Origin: Rostrohypoxylon terebratum
Taxonomy: Eukaryota > Ascomycota > Sordariomycetes > Xylariales > Hypoxylaceae
Assembly: GCA_022497145.1 (NCBI GenBank)
Contig: MU385871.1
Span: 372,001 to 436,000 of the forward strand
DNA length: 64,000 bases
Direction: 5' to 3'
Positions 58,111 to 64,000 of the stretch are shown here, in pieces (position 1 is the stretch's first letter; every line of letters starts with the position of its first letter). Under the pieces are notes generated by a model. The model searched no databases. It was not told the origin of the DNA and saw only the letters and a list, made by a program, of their open reading frames with translations. The translations under genes and the position numbers were made by a program.

Positions 58111-61100
58111 ACAAAGATCTGCGTGGTGCGCACTTGCGTTGACGTGTCAGCACTCCAACCCAAACAATCGCAGCCCAAGGCAGACGAACGTCGTAAGTTC
58201 AGTCTGTATTTTTCAGACCCCCAAATCGAGATAGGGTTTTTTTTTTAAAAAAAGAGGAAATAATGTCGTACTGCCGCCCCTCCTTCCCACAAGTCCGGGC
58301 GAGATCGATCGCTGCCCAACCGGAGATTTTCTCGTCGTGAATCAGTATGCCAGCGCATGTCAGGGGAACCAAAGTGCTGCAAAGTTGCGGTCTCTTGATG
58401 TGTGTCTTGCCGTCTTACCCTTCCCACCCCCATCTTTACCCCATTCTTATGCGATCCTAATCGCGAACCCCATACATACACGCATACAATACGCGCATCC
58501 CCCATCCCCTGCTCTCCGCCTTTTCCACACGCCCGCCTCATACACTGACTGGTTGGTAAGCGCCGGACCCATCCCGGCAACACTGGATTCCGCTCCTTCG
58601 ACACGCCCGATTGGTCGGAATCCGCCGAAAGTGTAAAAACTCCAAAACCTGTCGAGTTTATCGAGGCATGTGCCTCGGCATCGCGTAGCTACCTAGGCAG
58701 GAAGCTTAGCAGGTTCACCCAGCTTTACCTCGGAGAATATTCTCGTTCCGCCAGCATCTCCCCCACTAATGTATTTCCCGCAAGGGCGCTTCCCCTACAG
58801 GTGGTCCCTCTAGTACCTTCACGTGCAAGGCAGGCACGTAGGTGACGAGTAGGTAGGTGATAAGGTAGATTGGTAGCCGAAAATAAAAAGACAGGCAGAC
58901 AGGCCGACTTTCACGTTGTCGGAAGAAGTGGGCCTTCGGCCCGGGAGGGCGGAGGCTCCACTTGGACCAATGAAGTCGGGAACCCCGCTGAGCACGAGGC
59001 GGACGGCAGGAGCGTGCTCAGGGTTGGCTCGTGCCTTCCCGCCGGAATCCAGGGCTTTGAGGCTCGTTGGCTCTGGTCAGCGTGGAGGAAGGAACGGGCG
59101 ACTATTCTTCCCTGGCCACTACCCCACCGGCACACCTTCCTACCGGCTTAGATACCTGTTTAGGGGTATGAACTCAAGACATATACATTACCTCCGCGGA
59201 GATGCTTAAGATGAGTAGCATGCTAATGGATGTATAGGTAGAGGGAGTCAGTTCAGCGTGGTTTGAAGCGATCGTCGCTTAATACCTGAGGACTCTTTGA
59301 ACGGGGCCTCGTTGGCTGACTGGCTGAGAAGTGTTCGTTTCGTAATCGGCAATCACTCGCTCGAATGGCGGCGTGCCTGTCATAGTTCTTCTCAGTATCT
59401 GGTCCGTATACGAACGGTAGTCTCGCCGAGCCTCATTTTCTTAAATCGATTTCTGGTCTTGTATCGGTACGTCTGAGGAAGGCCGGTTATCGCTTCCGGC
59501 AGCTAGGTGGCGTCAGGGGCTACGTCGTAGACACTGCAGTGACACGATGATCAGCCGATGGTGTGCTTCGTGACGCCTTAAAACAATAATAGGATAAGCC
59601 TTTAGATCTTCTCGGCTTCGTATCCTTAAAGAAACTTAGGCTGGTAGGAATCCTAAAATTTGGTTGTACCAACCAAGCTACCATCTTTCCCTCGTTGATA
59701 TCATATCAGAGCTAATGATCGGTTCGGATCTATAAGATATGTGAATGTCCTAGGAATTTGATCAATGTGCACTCCCGCTTCCGAATCGCATGCAGTATCG
59801 CTGCATGCCATAACGTCAACTTGTCTCAAAATGTTTCGTCAAGCCCCTTTAGATCATGTACGTCACCCATAACATTTCAAGCCCCACCATCTCTAGAAAC
59901 GCCCACTTTCTGATGCGGACAACATTATAAGTGAGCCTAGCCCGTAACCCTCAATAATTATTTGACGACATCAGATTTAGACTGGATTTCCTGAATTAGA
60001 GACCACTGTCCTTATTATGGCTGTGTCTTGTGTTTGCTAGGCGTAACTAGCCTACGTTGACGGTTATATCGTATTCTCAAATCGTTTTCTTAAGCGTATA
60101 GGTCGCGTAGCGAGTGCTCTCCAGGGCTTCTAGCGTTGCGATGGATCGATGGTAGAGCTTTATTTTAGCATAAGTGCATAGCCCCGTAGGCACTCAATAG
60201 TAAGGCCAGTTACCTCGACACCGCATCGATCGTTAAGGGTGAGGCAATGTGTTGCTCTCGTAGGTCTTGAAGAGGCATATTCTAGCAGTTCTGCAAAGGG
60301 GCTTTCCCTGTAGCAGGAGTTGCTTATTCGGTCTTAAACATACCTAGGTCCTAGGTACACTTTAGTGGGGAGCTTTGAATTAGTTACTCTTTTCTCGCCA
60401 CGTTTGGGTCCCTGACCAGGGAAAGCTTACAAAGGCATTTCACTTTTCTGTCAAAAAAGCAGTCGTCATCATCGATGAAAGTTGTCAGAATCTTCACGGG
60501 CCAGCCAGAAGCCTTCGTAGCTAGACTGATCAGAGCAGCGGGTGACGATTAGTTGGCAAAAGGGAACGTAGCCTTCGTTGTGTGAATCGTTAGTCGTGCA
60601 ATGGGGGATGAATGTATTACAGGCAGATAGAAGCACGCCTCAGGATTAGGCGAGTCTCGTCATCCCGGACCTTCTTCCATCCTGGTAGTAATGGCGAGAA
60701 TCAGGGTTTCTATGAGCCTTGGTGCTCGATAGTTGTCTAAATAAGGCAGACAAAGTCGTGAATTAATGCTCTTCCAAAAGCCCGCCATCGCCATCATCCT
60801 TGGTTATCCCATGTTTGCAGTACCCAGGTATCTGAGTATACCATTTATTGAGTTGCTGTTTTTATTCTTAATCCCTCATTACTCGAGAGATCCGAAATAT
60901 AAGCACGAGTGAGCAGCAGCGACAAGAGCACAACGTCCAATGTTAGTGATCCGACAAAGTAGTATAAATACAAATGTATTTAGCTGTCGATGAGGCTTGG
61001 TAAGAATGTGATGTTTTTGTAGGCCATACGAATAAATGGGCGGACAGGGGATTATACATATTCTAGAATAGAAATAGAAGCAAGGAGCGGCAATAACTTG

Positions 61101-61571
61101 GGCAGAGTGATATAGAAAGGGAGGGAAGAGTCATTGGGCAGTAATGAGCGGATGCATGATGCCCATCTGTTATGGGTGTTAGTTCTTCAGTCTGTGTGCT
61201 GCATGTATGCGCCACAGCCCTAGGACTGCCCATTCATGATGCTAAGACATGATTTGCAGAAGCGTCTAGGAGAGTGATAGGGCAAGAGAAAACTAGTCAT
61301 AGTTGATTGGACGCCATTGTAAAACGAATGATGAAACGGTGGGTCGAAGACCAACGGGCTATATCTCAATTGGATATTACGAGGTAGTGATGGTACGGGG
61401 AAACCCACCCCAAGAACCTTGGAAGAACACGGAAGGATCCCAGGTGATAAGAGGTACAATTTCTCTGAAACGCCGTCGCTATATGACTCTTTACAACGTC
61501 ATGGGCTTAGTGAACCAACCCTGCCAGGATGTCACTAGGCAACCCACCTACTACTTCCAGCAAAACCGGGC
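58111..61571. other. gene-poor region (3.5 kb)
   Basis: No supported coding sequence. It includes a GC-rich island at about 58900-59140 with three overlapping short open frames, then AT-richer DNA with no recognised element. An exact CTAG palindrome lies at 60341-60357. The right end is the 3' region of ERB1. Confidence 0.45.
60341..60357. repeat. TACCTAGG-N-CCTAGGTA palindrome, exact, centre T
   Basis: Exact 17-bp match in gene-poor DNA. Confidence 0.85.
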
Positions 61572-63932
61572 TTATGTCCATAGCCTACAAGTTCCGTCTG
61601 CTCCGGCACTCACGCACCAAGGATGCTGAGGATGCCAGTCGACATCCGTCACGCCGAGTTTGTTAACAACCTTGTGGCCCTTGAGCATCTTCACGGGAAC
61701 GATGGTCGGCCCTTCCATCAAGTCGCTCACAACTTTGCTATGGAATATTTGCAAAGTACCATCATCACTACAATCTGCGAATAATGGATAAGATCGGTGG
61801 AATCTTACAGACCTGATAGCTTGAGGATGGAATCGCATGGTCTTATACGGTCGGTTGGACATCTCAAGGTCGTGCCAGAGTAAACGACGATCGTACGATC
61901 CAACAACCAAATTGTCACCGCCGGGATGTACATCGAATGACGAAATCCAGCGAGCTCCGGGTTGAATGTTCTTGACTAACTCTTGCTTTTGGAGGTCGTA
62001 GCAACGTATTGATCGCTGGGTGGCGACGAAGAACAGGGGGCGCGAAGGATGAAATGATGCCGCCTGCGCCAGCCCGGGTAGTTTCCGGAAGGGAATCTGG
62101 GTCAGATGCTTAGATAGCGTGTGAATAGCCACAGAGCTTCTCTGTCCGCTTGGAGATACCGTGCATAGGAAATCACCTCGCCTATGCCAGTTGATAGTTT
62201 TCACTGGTGATCGAACTGTTACCTTCAACAGCACCCCTTCGTCTTCTAATCGTGATCCAGGTCGAGCCCATTTAGCAGGTGGGTCTTTTCTTGCTGCTCC
62301 GTTGGCCGTCGTAAGTTGTTTGCCGTTAGTGGCATAACCGAACCCTGCATCTAATACATCGCGACTGGCTTGTTCCAATTCCGGATTTCCGAAAGTTGGG
62401 ACCATAAAAAAAATGTCTTCGCCCACAGCCGCTGAAATAATTGACGCGTCCTGACCTGGTCGCCATCGTACTACGTCTACCGGGTCTTCGCTGCTGAGTT
62501 TGACTTGCCATTGCTGCTTGCCATCTGTGAGACCCCAGACTCTAACGGTACCATCATCGCCGCCACTGGCTAACCACTGCCCTGATGGGTCAACCGCAAC
62601 CGACCGTACTCTGCCCGCGTGCCCAACGTATTCTATCGACGCAACAGTTGGGAATGGTCGCAATTCTTCAGGTCGTGGCAATTTGGGAAGTAATGATGCT
62701 GGGTCAATATTTAACCTGTTCTTCCGTATTCGAGGCGCAAGATAGAGATCGAGGCACCTCTCGAAGCGTTCCTTGACGAACCGATCGTATGCTGGGGTTC
62801 TCCTTAATGAATCGTATTTTTGGGGAATGTATTCCTTTTCTCGTTCCTCCGGCTCCGTCTCTTCCCAGGCCTTCTTTTCATCTTCTGTTGGAAGATACTC
62901 CGGAGGCGGGTTATAACTGAGATCATAGCCAGGAGGAGCGAGTTTAGGTGCTGGAATGTGCATGACGTTGGGTGGTCGGGGTGTCTCATCGGCCCATAGA
63001 TCATAATGTATCTCTTCTTCCTCTTCCTCTTCTCTTTGTTTTTCCTCTGGAGGTTTGTATGGCAAGATTCGTCCTTCCCGAATTGCCTTAACCAACTTCA
63101 TTATTCGTTTAGCTTCATGTTTTGAAGGCAAGAAGCGTCGTTTAGGTTCTGGAGCAGCACTTAGTGGCATTGTCTCCTCGAAGCTTGTAAACCACTCCAC
63201 GGTGTCCTATGGGAATGTTAGATTGAAGAAGATGTTGGGTTAGACAGGCAAACTTACAGGATATGGGTCGTATCCCTCCTCAGGAACTTCATTCATTTGG
63301 ACTCGTCGTAATAACTCTAGTTCTTCTCGGCTTAGATTCAGGGGCTTGCCGGTAGCAGGGTCTGTAAGGCCAGTCCATCCTTTAGGAACCTCTATACTGT
63401 CTAATAGAGCATCCAAAGCTTCGCCAGTGGCGGGGCGCATGATTTTCTTCCCATTGATGTCGTACCCTATGTGAGGGTATGAATCGTAGAATGAGAGAGG
63501 TATGTTCCCGATCGTATTTATGGGTTCCTGTGCGTCTGTGTCGTCTGAGTCGTATACGGGGTCTACCTCGTCGTAGACATATCTGGTCCCTCCATTGGCG
63601 TCGGTTTCGATTCTGTAATGAGGACCGACGTCTTCTTGATCGGAGTCAGGTCCATTTGTCAATTGTTTTCTTTCTTGATTCTCGTCGTCTGTCGGTATAT
63701 CATTACTATCTAATTCGTCATCTTCGGCGCCAAACGGATTTTCGTTAACGTCGTCATCGTCGTCGTCATCATCCTCATCTTCTTCTGCTTCAGAATCTTC
63801 GTCGTCTGATTCGTCTTCTAAGACACCTTCCAGGAGACCATCTCCAAACTCTTCGTCGGAAAATGACTGGTCGTTTTGATCAGCTGTAACTAAGGAAGCT
63901 TTGCGCTTCAAGGTGGGTTTTGTTGAAGCCAT
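61572..63932 (-). CDS. ERB1: ribosome biogenesis protein ERB1 (BOP1)
   Basis: Two exons, complement(61572..63206, 63258..63932), encode 769 residues. The 51-nt intron (GTAAGT...CCATAG) is phase 0 and joins EEGYDPYP to DTVEWFTSFEE. The protein has a basic start (MASTKPTLKRKAS), then a long Asp/Glu run (about residues 30-80), then the BOP1-N domain (about 150-400) with IGYDINGKKIMRP, PKGWTGLTDPATGKPLNLS, RRFLPSKHEAKRIMKLVKAI and YDLWADE. A WD40 propeller begins near residue 415 (YVGHAGRVRSVAVDPSG, GGDDGTVRVW) and ends HPWCVSAGADGTCRLWT. Family knowledge: Erb1 forms the PeBoW complex with Nop7 and Ytm1 in the nucleolus and is needed for 27S pre-rRNA processing and 60S assembly. Length and domain order are typical; both ends are inside the window. 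Confidence 0.97.
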
Positions 63933-64000
63933 TTGCGGTAGCTGTGAAGTATTTGCGCTGGGAAGAAAAGAATTTTAATAAGCAGTCGGGAAGTAAATTG

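Noticed and set aside
1..64000. CRISPR arrays, bacterial operons, phage or integron features
   Set aside because: The window is spliced eukaryotic nuclear DNA; no spaced direct repeats or bacterial gene signals were seen.

Overview
This window is nuclear DNA of a filamentous ascomycete (Pezizomycotina; Sordariomycetes is my best guess, not proven). The reasons are short introns (mostly 44-84 nt, GTAAGT/GTATGT donors, CTAAC-like branch points, YAG acceptors), compact spliced genes separated by kilobases of gene-poor DNA, and a typical filamentous-fungal gene set: multidomain adenylate cyclase, a MOB3/phocein STRIPAK subunit, an RBR ubiquitin ligase with a long coiled-coil tail, and a DUF3336/patatin-type protein. 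I joined exons by hand. For every multi-exon gene the donor and acceptor phases agree and the total coding length is a multiple of three.

Layout, left to right. 0.5-2.1 kb (-): ING-family PHD protein, YNG2-like. 2.1-5.4 kb: gene-free. 5.4-7.7 kb (+): RBR E3 ligase. 8.2-8.9 kb (+): small single-span membrane protein. 8.9-14.2 kb: gene-poor, with one weak secreted-like ORF. 14.2-21.2 kb (+): a giant, highly repetitive 2266-residue protein that I do not recognise. 22.2-22.3 kb (+): an intron-containing tRNA-Gly(CCC)-like gene followed by a T-run. 23.6-30.3 kb (-): adenylate cyclase. 30.3-34.1 kb: gene-free. 34.1-35.8 kb (-): RTC4-domain protein, divergent from 36.4-37.8 kb (+) dynactin p50/dynamitin. 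38.4-38.7 kb (+): ribosomal protein S28. 39.7-40.0 kb (+): molybdopterin synthase small subunit, convergent with 40.1-40.8 kb (-): a PSI-domain membrane protein. 41.7-43.9 kb (-): MOB3/phocein, divergent from 44.6-45.9 kb (+) LEO1. 46.8-49.0 kb (+): patatin-like protein lacking its catalytic residues. 49-56 kb: gene desert rich in CTAG palindromes. 56.1-56.8 kb (+): unknown 247-residue protein. 57-61.5 kb: gene-poor, with one exon-like Cys-containing stretch. 61.6-63.9 kb (-): ERB1 ribosome biogenesis factor.

Most genes are single-copy conserved genes in chromatin and transcription (YNG2, LEO1, RTC4), signalling (adenylate cyclase, MOB3), microtubule motor transport (dynamitin), translation and ribosome assembly (RPS28, ERB1) and cofactor synthesis (CnxG-like). 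I see no operon logic and no biosynthetic cluster. The most unusual items are the giant W/poly-Lys repeat protein with an internal duplication; the patatin-fold protein with both dyad positions lost; the tRNA with changes at both G18 and T55; and a dispersed 17-bp quasi-palindrome, TACCTAGG-N-CCTAGGTA, found five times exactly and several more times with one change, always outside coding exons.
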